DNA from: Scedosporium boydii
Taxonomy: Eukaryota; Ascomycota; Sordariomycetes; Microascales; Microascaceae
Reading direction: 5' to 3'
DNA: 64,000 nucleotides
Assembly (NCBI GenBank): GCA_002221725.1
Contig: NJFT01000121.1
Span: 1 to 64,000 of the forward strand
This document shows, one piece after another, positions 47,730 to 58,401 of this stretch. Positions within the stretch are counted from its first letter, which is position 1; every line of letters begins with the position of its first letter. Made by a program: the position numbers and the translations under genes. Below the pieces are notes generated by a model. That model was not told where the DNA came from and made no database searches. It worked only from the letters and a program-made list of their open reading frames with translations.

Positions 47730-50066
47730 ATGGGGTTCGCTACCCTCATTACCTTCTTCCTGGCGTTCCGCCTCTTCAGTCTTCCTGTTCTCGCCATCCC
47801 CACGCCTCAGGCTGGCACGTCTCCTGCCGCCGGCACCTACTGGCTCGCTGAAATCGAGCGCAAGGGTGCTCCTGCTTTTGGCGCCGCCGGCTATCAAGTC
47901 TTCCGCAACGTGAAGGAATTCGGTGCTGCTGGTGACGGCGTTCAAGATGACACCGACTTCATCAACGCCGCCATTACTGCAGGCAACCGATGCGGCCAGG
48001 GCTGCGACTCAAGCACCGTGACACCCGCCATCGTCTACTTCCCTCCCGGCACGTACCGCGTTACGCGACCCATCATTCCGTACTACTACACTCAGCTCAT
48101 TGGAGATGCCGTTAGCCGACCCATCCTCAAGGCCGATGCTGCGTTCGTCGGCATTGCCGTCATCGATGCTAACCCTTACGACAACAATGGCAACAACTGG
48201 TTCACCAACCAGAATAACTTCTTCCGTCAGGTCCGCAACTTCGTCATCGATGTCACCGCGCAGCCCCTCTCGAGCGGAACCGGTATCCACTGGCAAGTTG
48301 CCCAGGCCACGTCGCTTCAGAACATCGAGTTCAACATGCGTCAGGACACATCTGCCGCCAACGCACAGCAGGGTATCTTCATGGAAAACGGATCGGGTGG
48401 CTTCTTGACCGACCTTGTCTTCAATGGTGGAAAATTCGGTGCTTTTATCGGCAACCAGCAGTTCACCACTCGCAACCTCAAGTTCAACAACTGCAACACA
48501 GCCATCTTCATGAACTGGAACTGGGCTTGGTCTTTCCATGGCATCGAGATCAACAATTGCGGCATTGGTATTGACATGGCTAATGGAGGTGCGAGCCAGA
48601 CTGTCGGTTCCGTCTTGGTTCTGGACAGCAAGTTCAGCAACACTCCCATTGGTATCAGCACTGCCTACACTCCCCAGTCTCCCCAGACCAATGGTACTCT
48701 TATCCTCGAGAATGTGGACATGACCCAGAACGTCCCCGTCGCTGTCAGCAACGTCGGAACCGGTGCCACTCTTCTCGCCGGCAACGCTAATATCGCATCG
48801 TGGATCCAAGGTCGTGTCTACAATGGTGCTGATGGTGGTAACGCCGTCCAGGGTGCTCAGACCGCTATCAACAAGCCCGCGGCTCTCCTTGATGCGTCTG
48901 GGAAGGTCGTCACCCGTAGCAAGCCTCAGTACGAAAATGTTCCCGCCTCCCAATTTATCAGCGTCAAGAAGAACGGTGCTGTTGGCGACGGTGTCACCGA
49001 TGACAGTGACGCTATCCAGACCATCTTTAACAACGCTCAGCCCGGCCAGATTGTCTACTTCGATCATGGCGCTTACATCATTACCAAGACCATCAAAGTT
49101 CCCAAGGACATCAAGATCACTGGCGAGATCTGGCCCCTCATCATGGCTGGCGGTGACTCCTTCTTCAAGGATCAAAACAACCCACAGCCCGTCTTCCAAG
49201 TTGGTGAGCCTGGTGATGTTGGCGAAGTCGAGATCACGGAGCTCATGTTCGAAACCAAGGGTCCTCAACCCGGCGCTATCCTTATGCAGTGGAATGTGAA
49301 AGGTACTACACCCGGAGCCGCTGGTCTTTGGGACGTGCACTTCCGCATTGGTGGGTCGGCTGGTACCGAGCTCCAGTCGGATAAGTGCTCCAAGACGCCC
49401 GAGGTTACGACTCCGCCTAACCCCGAGTGCTTTGGCGCCTTTATGCTTTTCCACGTCACCAAGGAGGGCTCTGGCTACTTTGAGAATACTTGGTGGTGGG
49501 TTTCTGATCACGAGCTTGATCGCTCGGACCACACCCAGATCAACATCTATAACGGCCGCGGCGTCCTCATCGAGTCCGACAAGGGTAACTGGCTTTGGGG
49601 AACCGCTTCCGAGCACAATGTCCTCTACAACTACCAACTCACCAATGCAAAGAACGTGTACATGTCTCTCATCCAGACCGAGACGGCTTACTTCCAGGGC
49701 AACCCCGATGCCAAGGTACCCTTCACTGTTAACCCGACCTTCGGCGACCCCGACTTCGAGGCTTTCTGTGCCAACCAGAATGGCCCCTGTGCCCGAACTT
49801 GGGGTGTTCGCATCGTCGACTCCTCCGACGTCTTCTTCTACGGCGCTGGTCTTTACAGCTTCTTCGAGAACTACACGCAAGAGTGTGTTAGCGCCAACAA
49901 TTGCCAGAGCCATATGCTGTCTATCGAGAACAGCCAGGCTCATTTCTTCGCTCTTAGCACCAAGGCTTCGGTCAATATGGTGACGCTGAACGGACAGGGT
50001 GCCGCTCTCGATAACGACAATAGGAACAATTTCTGCGCTACTATCGCAGGATTCCATTCGTCATAA
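47730..50066 (+). CDS. GH55 exo-beta-1,3-glucanase
   Basis: Intronless, predicted 778-aa secreted enzyme that would cut glucose (or short oligomers) from beta-1,3-glucans such as fungal wall glucan, callose or laminarin. A signal peptide is clear (MGFATLITFFLAFRLFSLPVLA). GH55 enzymes have two tandem right-handed beta-helix domains, and both openings are visible: FGAAGDGVQDDTDFINAAI near residue 65 and the matching GAVGDGVTDDSDAIQTIF near 415. Other family features include VYFPPGTYRV, YFDHGAYIIT, FENTWWWVSDHELDR and WGTASEHNVLYNYQ. The length is normal for the family. The frame is open further upstream but contains no ATG, so 47730 is the start. In-frame intron loss cannot be judged. A 682-codon open frame on the opposite strand is a codon-bias shadow. 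Confidence 0.95.
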   Translation: MGFATLITFFLAFRLFSLPVLAIPTPQAGTSPAAGTYWLAEIERKGAPAFGAAGYQVFRNVKEFGAAGDGVQDDTDFINAAITAGNRCGQGCDSSTVTPAIVYFPPGTYRVTRPIIPYYYTQLIGDAVSRPILKADAAFVGIAVIDANPYDNNGNNWFTNQNNFFRQVRNFVIDVTAQPLSSGTGIHWQVAQATSLQNIEFNMRQDTSAANAQQGIFMENGSGGFLTDLVFNGGKFGAFIGNQQFTTRNLKFNNCNTAIFMNWNWAWSFHGIEINNCGIGIDMANGGASQTVGSVLVLDSKFSNTPIGISTAYTPQSPQTNGTLILENVDMTQNVPVAVSNVGTGATLLAGNANIASWIQGRVYNGADGGNAVQGAQTAINKPAALLDASGKVVTRSKPQYENVPASQFISVKKNGAVGDGVTDDSDAIQTIFNNAQPGQIVYFDHGAYIITKTIKVPKDIKITGEIWPLIMAGGDSFFKDQNNPQPVFQVGEPGDVGEVEITELMFETKGPQPGAILMQWNVKGTTPGAAGLWDVHFRIGGSAGTELQSDKCSKTPEVTTPPNPECFGAFMLFHVTKEGSGYFENTWWWVSDHELDRSDHTQINIYNGRGVLIESDKGNWLWGTASEHNVLYNYQLTNAKNVYMSLIQTETAYFQGNPDAKVPFTVNPTFGDPDFEAFCANQNGPCARTWGVRIVDSSDVFFYGAGLYSFFENYTQECVSANNCQSHMLSIENSQAHFFALSTKASVNMVTLNGQGAALDNDNRNNFCATIAGFHSS

Positions 50067-51072
50067 AAGGGAAGTTGACGAGGGTGTGGAGGATATACGT
50101 CAAGGGTGTACATACGAGACTTTGAAGCTGCCGAGGAAGAGGTAGCGGCTGTGCATACGAAGTACGAGAGCGAAGTTGGATGAATTCGAGGCATCGGGAT
50201 CGACTGCCAGAAAAGCGAGACGCACTACTTTTCTTCTGTATTTGTTAATTGTTGCATTCTTTTTATATCACTTTTTTTGTTTGTTTTCTTCGTTTGATTC
50301 CCCTTCTTTGAGCATCGAAGCGACTTGTCGTTTCAGTGATGTGTTCACTTCTTTGAGAGGGCCTTAGTTACTGAGGATGGCAGGAAATCCTCGATGCATA
50401 TGAGCGGCGTTGGGGATAAGGAACAAACAAGGCCCTGGTTCTATCACGAGGACATTGGTTTACTTCAATGAAAAAAAAAAAAAAAAAAAAATTGGAAGTA
50501 AGAATACAAGGCATTTTCAGCTGAATACCGTAAATGACTTTATGATGGGTATAATGTTCTCCTGTTGTAGATCTGCTGGCAAGTTGTGATAAAGAATCTG
50601 GGATGATGGGGATGATGGAGGTAGCAGCGATACAAATGGATGCTCAGTGGGTGGGTTCTATCCTGTAGTATGTACTATTTCGTACAGATGTGGTGTTGGT
50701 GTACTTCGTGCTTCACAGCCGATGTAAATGGGTTCCTGTTCTTTTGATTTTAGGGCCGGCTAGTTATCGGAGAAACCATGCCAAAAGAAGAAGTCCACCG
50801 AAATCTAACAACGTCATCGGCAGCCCACGAGCTTCCACCAGACTCTGGCATGTACTTCTTGAACTTGAACTTTGAACAGCATTCCGCCATTTGCCTCCTT
50901 TCGGTGTGTCGCGGCGAATGGGTCCTTTCATTCCTTGATTCTTCCCGACCCTTTGACCTTACATTTTAGACTCGACCGTTCTATAAATTTACTCTCGAGA
51001 GACCTCGACGCCCTCGAAGCGACGCAACTTCACTTCTACCACATCTTGTTTTTCCCCGAAGCGTCACCCGGA
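50067..51072. other. 1-kb intergenic region
   Basis: Contains the GH55 3' UTR, TACGAAGTA at 50156-50164 only 90 bp after the stop codon, a 21-base A run (50471-50491) and the promoter of the FIT/Scs3 gene. A near-copy TACTTCGTG is at 50702. Confidence 0.5.
50471..50491. repeat. poly(A) homopolymer
   Basis: Twenty-one consecutive A residues about 400 bp after the GH55 stop. No open frame lies immediately upstream that would suggest a retrotransposed cDNA. Confidence 0.9.
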
Positions 51073-52136
51073 ATGGACACACCATCATCAAACCGCTGCC
51101 GGGCCTCCCGCACCAACTGCTCCAAACCATCCTCAACTCCCCAATCTCGCGACTCCGAACTCGCGACACCACGAAACTCGCCGTCCCTTCCAAGCCCGAC
51201 AGAACGACTCCTCGTAGCCGTATTCCCCACCATCCTCATCTTCGGCGCCATCTTCTCCCTCGTATCGCCGCACACGCGCAACGCCGAATTCGACTACACC
51301 ACACAATCCCACTCGCAGACCTCCCCGCCAAGCTACTTCGCGCACAAGGGCAACGTATTCAACCGCTACTTCGTCAAGCAAGGGTGGGCGTGGACGACGG
51401 GCGCCTTTTTGCTCTTCGCGCTGACGCATCCTTCGTTGAGGGCCGGTTCCAAGAGGGCGCAGGCGTTGACGCGGTTTGCGCTCGTCACACTCTGGTGGAT
51501 CTTGGTTACGCAGTGGTGTTTCGGGCCGGCGCTTATTGATAGGGGGTTCAGGCTTACGGGCGGTGCGTGTCAGGCGCTGGAGGAGTTGGTGGAGGGGGAT
51601 AGGGAGGCGGCCAAGTTGGAGTTTTTCACGGCCGTGACGTGTAAGGCTGCTGGGGGACGTTGGGCCGGCGGTCATGATATCTCGGGACATGTGTTTCTGC
51701 TGGTGTTGGGGAGTGGGTTCTTGATGCAGGAGCTTGGGTGGGCAGTTGCGCGATGGGCTGGGAAGGGGAGGGAGGAGAGAGCGGTGGTGATGGATGATGG
51801 GGCGGTGAAAGGGGCTGGGGTCGAGAGTGCGGCGGGGTTCGGCGAGGGGAGGGAGAGGGGAGGGGATAAGATTGGGTTCGGGGGTAAGGTTATTTTGGCG
51901 GTTGTTGGGCTGGATTTGTGGATGTTGCTGATGACGGCGATTTACTTCCATACGTGGTTCGAAAAGGTAGGATTCCCCCAATATTCCCTCCGGACTTGAG
52001 AGTGTAATGTGGATCTTTTACTAACTTGGAGTAGTTTACTGGACTCGCCGCCGCGATTTTGGGATTGTATGGCGTCTACATCGTCCCCAGGCTCGTCCCA
52101 GCCATACGTCAAGTCGTTGGTCTTCCGGGGATATAG
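51073..52136 (+). CDS. SCS3: FIT-family ER lipid protein (Scs3-like)
   Basis: Predicted 331-aa multi-pass membrane protein; exons 51073-51966 and 52035-52136, intron 68 bp (GTAGGA...GTAG), phase 0. The second exon supplies a last hydrophobic helix (LAAAILGLYGVYIVP) that the unspliced frame lacks. Family signatures are FNRYFVKQGWAWTT, a GGRWAGGHDISGHVFLL core and YFHTWFEK near the end. FIT proteins (human FITM2, yeast Scs3/Yft2) act in the ER membrane as acyl-CoA diphosphatases related to lipid phosphate phosphatases and are needed for lipid droplet budding and normal ER structure; the two active His would be His206 (SGH) and His293 (FHTWF). The N-terminal 40 residues are Ser/Thr-rich. The region after residue 225 is a Gly-rich insert typical of fungal versions. 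Confidence 0.93.
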
Positions 52137-52518
52137 AAGGAGTTCAGCGGCCTTGTTTTACTTTTACGCCGCATCATGGCTCTTCTTGTATGAGCCCAAC
52201 TGTTAATAGTCCCTCATGTCGGATGGATGTACCACCTATAGATTTACATAGATAAATGCGATCCTGATGTTCCTAGACTCGATGCCCAGAGGAGATCCAT
52301 GATGCTGTGATGCTGGTCTCCACTGAGCTGAACTCTTCTGTGTCTGTCCTGTGCACGGACCATACTTGCTGTTCCCGCAGATGACCTCATCGAGGGGCAG
52401 ATTGCAGATCGCATTAAACCTCCCCGAATTGAATTTCGACTAGCTCCCGTCTTCCCCCTCCGCGCCAGTCCCGACATATACTTCGTAGTTTCCTGTCACT
52501 CCTTCAGCCTTGGCAAAC
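52137..52518. other. 382-bp spacer
   Basis: Between two plus-strand genes. It includes the FIT gene 3' UTR and TACTTCGTA at 52479-52487, which ends only 31 bp before the next start codon. Confidence 0.55.
52479..52487 (+). promoter_or_regulatory. TACTTCGTA motif in the leader of the Ap4A phosphorylase gene
   Basis: Exact 9-mer 31 bp upstream of the ATG, so probably inside the transcribed leader, unlike most other copies. Function is unknown. Confidence 0.4.
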
Positions 52519-53647
52519 ATGGCTGCCATAAAAGCTCCTGCGAATCTTCCACAGCTCGTCAAGTCGGCCTTCTCAAAAGCCCGCGCCAATGGCGACCTGC
52601 TCTACTTCCAGACCCATGTGACGATCTTGGCGCCGGCCTCTATCCCAGTATGTTGGCCGAGTTTCGTAGCCGGAGGCAATGCTGGTTCTAAGGTTCAATG
52701 CTTCTCTTCTAACTCTTAGCCCGTAGTTCCAGCTCCGCTTCTCCCCCGCGCTAGCGAGCAAACCAACCGCTCCCCTCCCCGTCCCAAACGCCCCCAAAAA
52801 AGTCATCGACCCCTTCGACAACCCCGCCAAAGAACTCCTCGTCGCCGAAGTCCAACCAGCGCACAACCTCGTCCTCAACAAATTCGCCATCGTCCCCGAG
52901 CATTTCATCCTCGCGACCAAAGACTTCCGCGAGCAGACGCATCTCCTCGAAGAGAGCGATCTCGCCGCCACGTACGCCTGCATCTCGGCCTACCATGAGT
53001 CCGTGCCCGCGGGCGAGCTGGGTAGCGAGCTCGGCGAGGGAGAGTTATTCGCGTTTTTCAACTCGGGGGAGTTTTCAGGCGCGAGTCAGCCTCATAGGCA
53101 TATTCAGCTCCTCCCCGTTTCGAGGATGCGCGAGGGGCTTGAGGGGGAGGAGTGGGATGTCCTGGCGAAGAGGTTAGTCGGCGAGGTGAAGGACTTGCCG
53201 TTTACGGTATTCGCGGCGCACATAGAGCCCGGTATCGAAGGGAGGGAACTGAGAGAGAAGTATCTCGGTTTGTACAGGCGGGCGTGCGTGGCTGTCGCAG
53301 AGTTGCTAGGAAGGGAGGAGATTGCTCACGGGGCGGAGACGCAGACGAGTGGCGAGGCGAGGATTAGTTATAATTTGGCCATGACACGGCACGCGCTTAT
53401 TGTGTGTCCGAGATTGGCCGACGGAGGCCCCGTGTGGGAGGGGGGCGAGGTCGTGGGGAAGGTGTCTTTGAATGGGACGGTGTTGGCGGGGACGGCGCTG
53501 GTGAAGAATTTGGCGGAATGGGATTCTTTGAGGCATGATCCGGACGGGCTGTTGCAAGTTTTGAAGGTTATTGGCGTGCCGAAGAGGTACGAGGAGAGGG
53601 TAATCGAAGAGACGAGAGCGGATGGGGTGCTAAAGAGTTCTATCTAG
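52519..53647 (+). CDS. APA2: Ap4A phosphorylase (diadenosine tetraphosphate phosphorylase)
   Basis: Predicted 349-aa enzyme that splits diadenosine tetraphosphate with phosphate into ADP and ATP, keeping the nucleotide low in cytosol and nucleus. Exons 52519-52647 and 52727-53647; the acceptor is the second of two AGs seven bases apart (52719 and 52726), because only that keeps the frame and gives ASIPFQLRFSPALASKP, the expected family sequence. The catalytic HIT-related motif is SQPHRHIQLLPV, in which the His after Pro-His-Arg is the presumed nucleophile. SGEARISYNLAMTRHALIVCPR and the EWDSLRHDP.GLLQVLKVIGVP C-terminus also fit Apa1/Apa2. Length is typical. Codons in the second half shift from C-ending to G-rich but remain open. 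The next gene converges on it, with 203 bp between stops. Confidence 0.93.
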
Positions 53648-53850
53648 AGAAAAGAGTTGGAAGGACTCATGACTGGAGTTTGAGAAGACATGAGCAATGG
53701 ATGGAATGCATGAAAGACAGCGTTTGAACTAGATACATTAACGACGATGACTCGTCAGAGAAACACATATAACACACATAACACGCCCAACACACTTCTC
53801 CCTTCTCCTCCTCGCGACATAGATGGCTTTTGTTGTTACTTTTCTCAATC

Positions 53851-55645
53851 TTAGACCCGAGTAGACAAGGTAATCTCATCCCACTTCTTCCGGCAAGTAG
53901 CATTCCCAAAGTGATACGACCCTCCATGGTTGACAATATACTCAGCCACCAACTTCCATGGGATTTTAACCTTGGAAATGTCCTTTCCCTGGCTGAATCC
54001 TCTTACTGCCTTTCGGAGGAGCTTAATCTGTCAAGGAACACAAACGTTAACAACTCTCACCCAAGTTTTTCTTTCCTTCTTTCTTCATTAACGACTCACA
54101 TCAGCTTCGGTCCACTCCGGCTTCCTCACCCGCGCCTCCTTGCTCTTCGTCAATGTCCGAAAGCGACCGCGCAACGTCGACTCAGCTTCCGTAAAGCCTC
54201 CCTTGAGTCGAATCTGCCGGTAGGTCATGCCTTCGAGCTTGGATCGCACGAGAAACTCATCCCTGGCTGAACGCAGCGGACTGGACGGACCAGGCTGGCT
54301 GCTCGCAACGTTCGCGGCCCTCTTGGACGAGGAGCTACGAAGGGGTCTGCCGGAGGTGGAAGGGGAGAATCGGGCAGCTTTGCTGAGGGGTCTTCTAGAA
54401 CAGGTTTCCCCCTTTTCCACCTTGACTTTGTCGTCTTTGATGGGGGTCTTGGTGGTGGATGGATTACACTTCTTCTCGCTTCCTTCGGCCGAAACGCCAT
54501 TCGAAGGCAACAGAGGTACGTCAGGGAGATCCATGCTTGCCGCGGGCGAAATGGCAACCGCTCGCGGTCTCGCCGGTGAGCTGGGCAGGACCCTGCGCAA
54601 CTTCTCGGAACGGACTGGCTCCTCATGCTTTAATAAGAAATTGCTTGGAAGGCCGACGTCCTGGTGCGGCTGGACAGCGAACGAAGGACTTTCAACCTTG
54701 GGAGACAATACCGGCGACGGAATGCGTCGGAGTTCTTTTGGCGAGATTGTGCCTACCTGCCCCTGATCCTCGCCCCATCTTGCCTGGCGGAAGGGCGAGG
54801 TTTGGGTATACACGTCTTGCTCCCTCTTCATTGCCGCTTCCTCCGCCGGGGTAAGAGCGCGGATGGGTTCGCGGCGGAAAGGAAAGTCAGGCACGGGTAC
54901 GTCAGGGAGCAAGTGGCTTGGGCCAGGCGAGAAGACTGCGTTCGCTCCGGAGTTGAGTGGAGGCAGAGGGCAATCTAAGCCATCTATGCCCAGGCTAAAG
55001 GGCATGGGGCCCTGGAGAGGGGAGCAGAGAGGGGTGTTATGGAAGGGATGGTAAGTCTGAGCCTCGGGAAATGTTTGAAGAGGAGGCGGGTGGGGAAGAG
55101 ATGTGTCCATGGGCCAGAATGGGTTGAGGAGAATTGGGGAGTGATTCTCTTGGTGAGGAGGAGGGATAAATCCCGTAGCAAGAGCCGTGTTATTAGAAAA
55201 GTAGTCAGGAGCTTCAGTCCTCGAAATGGGAGAGTTTAGATCTCGAGACTAAACCGGTAGATATCAGCCGCCGTCCTGCTAAGCTCTACAGAAAGACACC
55301 TCGTACAATAGGCATGGGTTTATAGGAAAGGGTGCTCACCTCCACGGCAGTCTCTCTAGTGTTAGCCATTGGATGGTCTTCCAACAACATGTCGTACAGC
55401 GGCTCCCGCGCAAACAATCCCGAGTCGCCCAAGTTATTGCTCCCTCTTAGGCCCACAAGGCGACGTTGGTTATCAAAGAACCACTGGGAAAGTTGGGCGT
55501 AGGGTAAAGTGGGAGTAGGGGGAGGAGCGGGCACAGGAGTGGGAGAAATCGGAGTGCCAGGAAGTGAAAGTGTCTCCGGGTCTTTTTGGAAGTAAATGAT
55601 GCCGGTTCCGGGAAGGGCGAAGTTTGGATCAGGGTGAATAAACAT
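53851..55645 (-). CDS. Myb-like DNA-binding domain protein
   Basis: Predicted 543-aa nuclear protein. Exons: 55645-55340, 55248-54100 and 54027-53851; introns are 91 and 72 bp, all phase 0. The first 390 residues are Pro/Ser-rich low complexity. Two basic blocks follow (SRRPLSKAARF and RPLRSSSSKRAAN). Near the C-terminus DEFLVRSKLEGMTYRQIRLKGGFTEAESTLRGRFRTL resembles a homeodomain-like helix-turn-helix, followed by VRKPEWTEAD and, after the last intron, IKLLRKAVRG, VKIPWKLVAEYIVNHGGSYHFGNATCRKKWDEI, with the Trp spacing of a SANT/Myb repeat. The final exon was found by reading past the frame end and completes the repeat. Probably a transcriptional regulator or chromatin-associated factor; targets are unknown. 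Confidence 0.85.
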
Positions 55646-58278
55646 CTCGGGAGAGGATACTCGATCTTCTGGTCTCCGCCTTTATATATATACTTAAGGT
55701 GAAAGGTGCGTGTTCTTCTCCTGTTGGGGGGGGGTCTACTTCTCTCTATTCTCCCTTTCTTCGCTTCCCTTCGTCGGGTCTCTATGCCTTAGATATTGGT
55801 ATGAAATGAACCTTGGGTCGGATAAGCACCTCGACCGCCTTTTGCCAACTCAGCACGCTTCCGTGTCTAGCAAGGCTCGCCCCAAAGCCCCTTCTTGATA
55901 TCCAACAAGGGTATTTCCCTCCTTCTCGTCGCCGGTGTCGAGAAGTCTAAGAGGGGAGCAGTGGTGTCTTCACCGCTTCTTTGTTGAGATGTTTCTAAAA
56001 CCTCTGAAGCGGAGAAGCTTCTATCGTGGGTTCTGCGCTGGTCTGGAACACACAGCTGTGAGAGACCGTGTCGGCAGGAGAATAAAAGGGGAGTCTAAGG
56101 TGGGGAGCTCCCGATAGGTCAGCATGGGAACCGGTTCACTGCTGTGGCTCGTGGCAAGTATGGGGAATGGGGAGGGGAAGGTTCGGGATGAAGAGGAGAA
56201 CTTTGGATAGCCCCGGTGAGGGAGAAGGGCGGTCTGGACGGGTTGGGCACTAGGGAGATGCAAGGACGTGTAAGATCCCGAAGTGCGATCTTGCGGCTCC
56301 TGCCTCCCATCCTCCTTCGTGGGCGGGGATGGCGGTTATTAGGGTATTATGGAGGAGAGAATATACCTGGCTGTTAAAGGAGAGAGAAGAGACTCTTAGG
56401 ACGCAGGCTGGGCTTCGATGTAAGAGAGATGCCGCGTCACGAAGTATGTACGAGGTCGTATACTGGTGATTAATGAGTGATGATGCTGATGATGAGTAGA
56501 GTGGAAAGGAAAAGGAACTGCAGTAATAGGTATTATGACCGAGTTGGATACAGATATAACGAAATCAACAAATGAACTGAGATCGAGGACGTCCAAGTAA
56601 GTATTAAGATGGCTTCAAGTTAAAATGATGAACAGAGAGAAGTGTTAAGAAGGTTCCCTGAGTCTCTGCCACCAGTACTTTGAGCTTCCTCTAGCTTCCC
56701 GGCCCAAATGTTCGACGGACTTCGAGCCTTTTTTGTAAGTCCTTTCTCTTGGCCATGGCTTCACATTTCACACTTCATACCTCACACATCACAGACCCTC
56801 CCTGCTGGACAGACCATGCACTCAAAAGCAGTTGGTGACTAAAAACGGAAAGTAACTCATTTCCAGAGCCGCACCGTAGCATCAAGCACCAGGCCTCTTC
56901 CTTGAGGCCGGGGGACTCTTCCTATCTTGGGCAAGAAGTCCTAGTCCGGTGACGGGAGAGGATATTACGGCGTTGCTTTGATTTACCGCAAGCCCTCACG
57001 CCCCAAGTTTGCTTCCCGAGGACATGGTCAGCCATTTAAGCAAGGAGGGAGGATGTAACCGAAGGCTTCTGGTAGCTTCTTGGCTAATTTTGGGCCATGG
57101 GGTGTCGAAGATGTGACTATGTGATTCGAGGCTGAGGGAAGAATAGACGCCGTGGGGTTCGTGGCGGCCTGGACCTTGACGATCTTTCATCTTTTCAAGA
57201 AGCGAAGCAGCTCATTTATGAAACCACACGAATCTAGTCGCGATTGTTCATTCGCAGCTCTTCACCAGCCTCTCTGCGAACGATGTTTACGACTCATCCC
57301 GTTGTCCTTATGACACCAACAGAGCTATTCACGGAAAGGCCATTCTTTAATCTCACGCAGGCCGATACACGGTCCGAGACTCCCGCATACAACTCTCATG
57401 TCCCGGAAACATGCCCCTTTCTGGATCGTTTGTTTGTAAGTCATCAATCCATCTAACTGCAGCATCATTGATGGCTGATGCCTAGGTCCGGACTCACCAG
57501 TAAGCTTGGCTCAGGCAGAAACAAGCGCCGGGAAGATGCAGGAGCCGTCATTGCTGGCGAGAACCAAACATCTATTGCTCGAAGCAAGCCTGAACCCTGC
57601 GTGCTCGTAGCAAACTAGGCTGTGGTGGAACTGTACTTTTGGGAATAGCAAGCCCAAGTACGCCGTCTTTTCCGTAAGAAAGCGAAGCCGAGAGAGGCCC
57701 TCGAAGCCGAAGTTGTGTGTCTGTTTGGATGTCGGTTGTCCTGAAAAAGAACCAGTCAAAATTTAGCTATGGTTCCTGAGAATTGATCTTCACATTCTGT
57801 ACAACAGACGAGGCGCAAGGCATGTTTGCTTCACTCACTCACACATCAGCCAACTTTGACAGCTCGGCTGCGCTGCAAACAAACCAGAAGCAGCCAGTCG
57901 CATCTATGGTAACACCGATCCTGTACTTGGCCCATATTCCCACATCCGCGGTCCAGCCACAAAGCAATCTTCAAGCCCCATACCACCCTCTTTCGACCTC
58001 ACACCCCCTGCCACGTACCCGTGGATCCTACCACACTCTTTGCGAAATGTGTGAAATGTGTGTTTTGCATCCGCGCACACTGCGACTTGTTGGAGAAATA
58101 CCGGTGCGGTAGAGAATATCGAGCTCGACCACGTCTGGCCGGGTTACACCACGTCTTGGGAGGTGTCTTGGGAGGTGGGGGACACACCCGCCAATACACC
58201 AGATTCTGCAGTTCTATTGATGCCACCTTCTCAGCTGCAGTCCTGGGAGGGGGACACTGGCACTCTTGCAAGAGGGAA

Positions 58279-58401
58279 CCGTTGGGTTGGCTCCGTGAAG
58301 AGATGGTTTTGCCCCATGAAGTGCTGATGTCTTACGCAGTGCCGATTTTGCCCTGCGCAGTGTTGGCTCTGCCCCACGAACGGTTGGCTTGGTCCCATGA
58401 A
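58279..58401. repeat. degenerate 21-bp minisatellite, about six units
   Basis: Units start at 58279, 58300, 58321 (18 bp, one codon short), 58339, 58360 and 58381, and a decayed seventh begins at 58402. Shared bases are TTGG or TTTTG in the middle followed by GCCCC and ATGAA/ACGAA. Because 21 and 18 are multiples of three, both strands show a seven-residue periodicity (minus strand: FMGQNHL, FVGQSQH, CAGQNRH). Confidence 0.75.

Noticed and set aside
48009..50057. 682-codon open frame antisense to the GH55 gene
   Set aside because: It mirrors the coding gene exactly, arises from strong C-ending codon bias, and has no domain or signal of its own. The sense frame has a complete signal peptide and GH55 motifs.
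50471..50491. Poly(A) run as the tail of a retrotransposed element
   Set aside because: No reverse-transcriptase relic, truncated gene copy or target-site duplication is visible next to it.
5800..52487. TACTTCGTA motifs as loxP-like recombination sites
   Set aside because: loxP arms contain a related ACTTCGTATA core, but here no two arms face each other across an 8-bp spacer and no recombinase gene is present.
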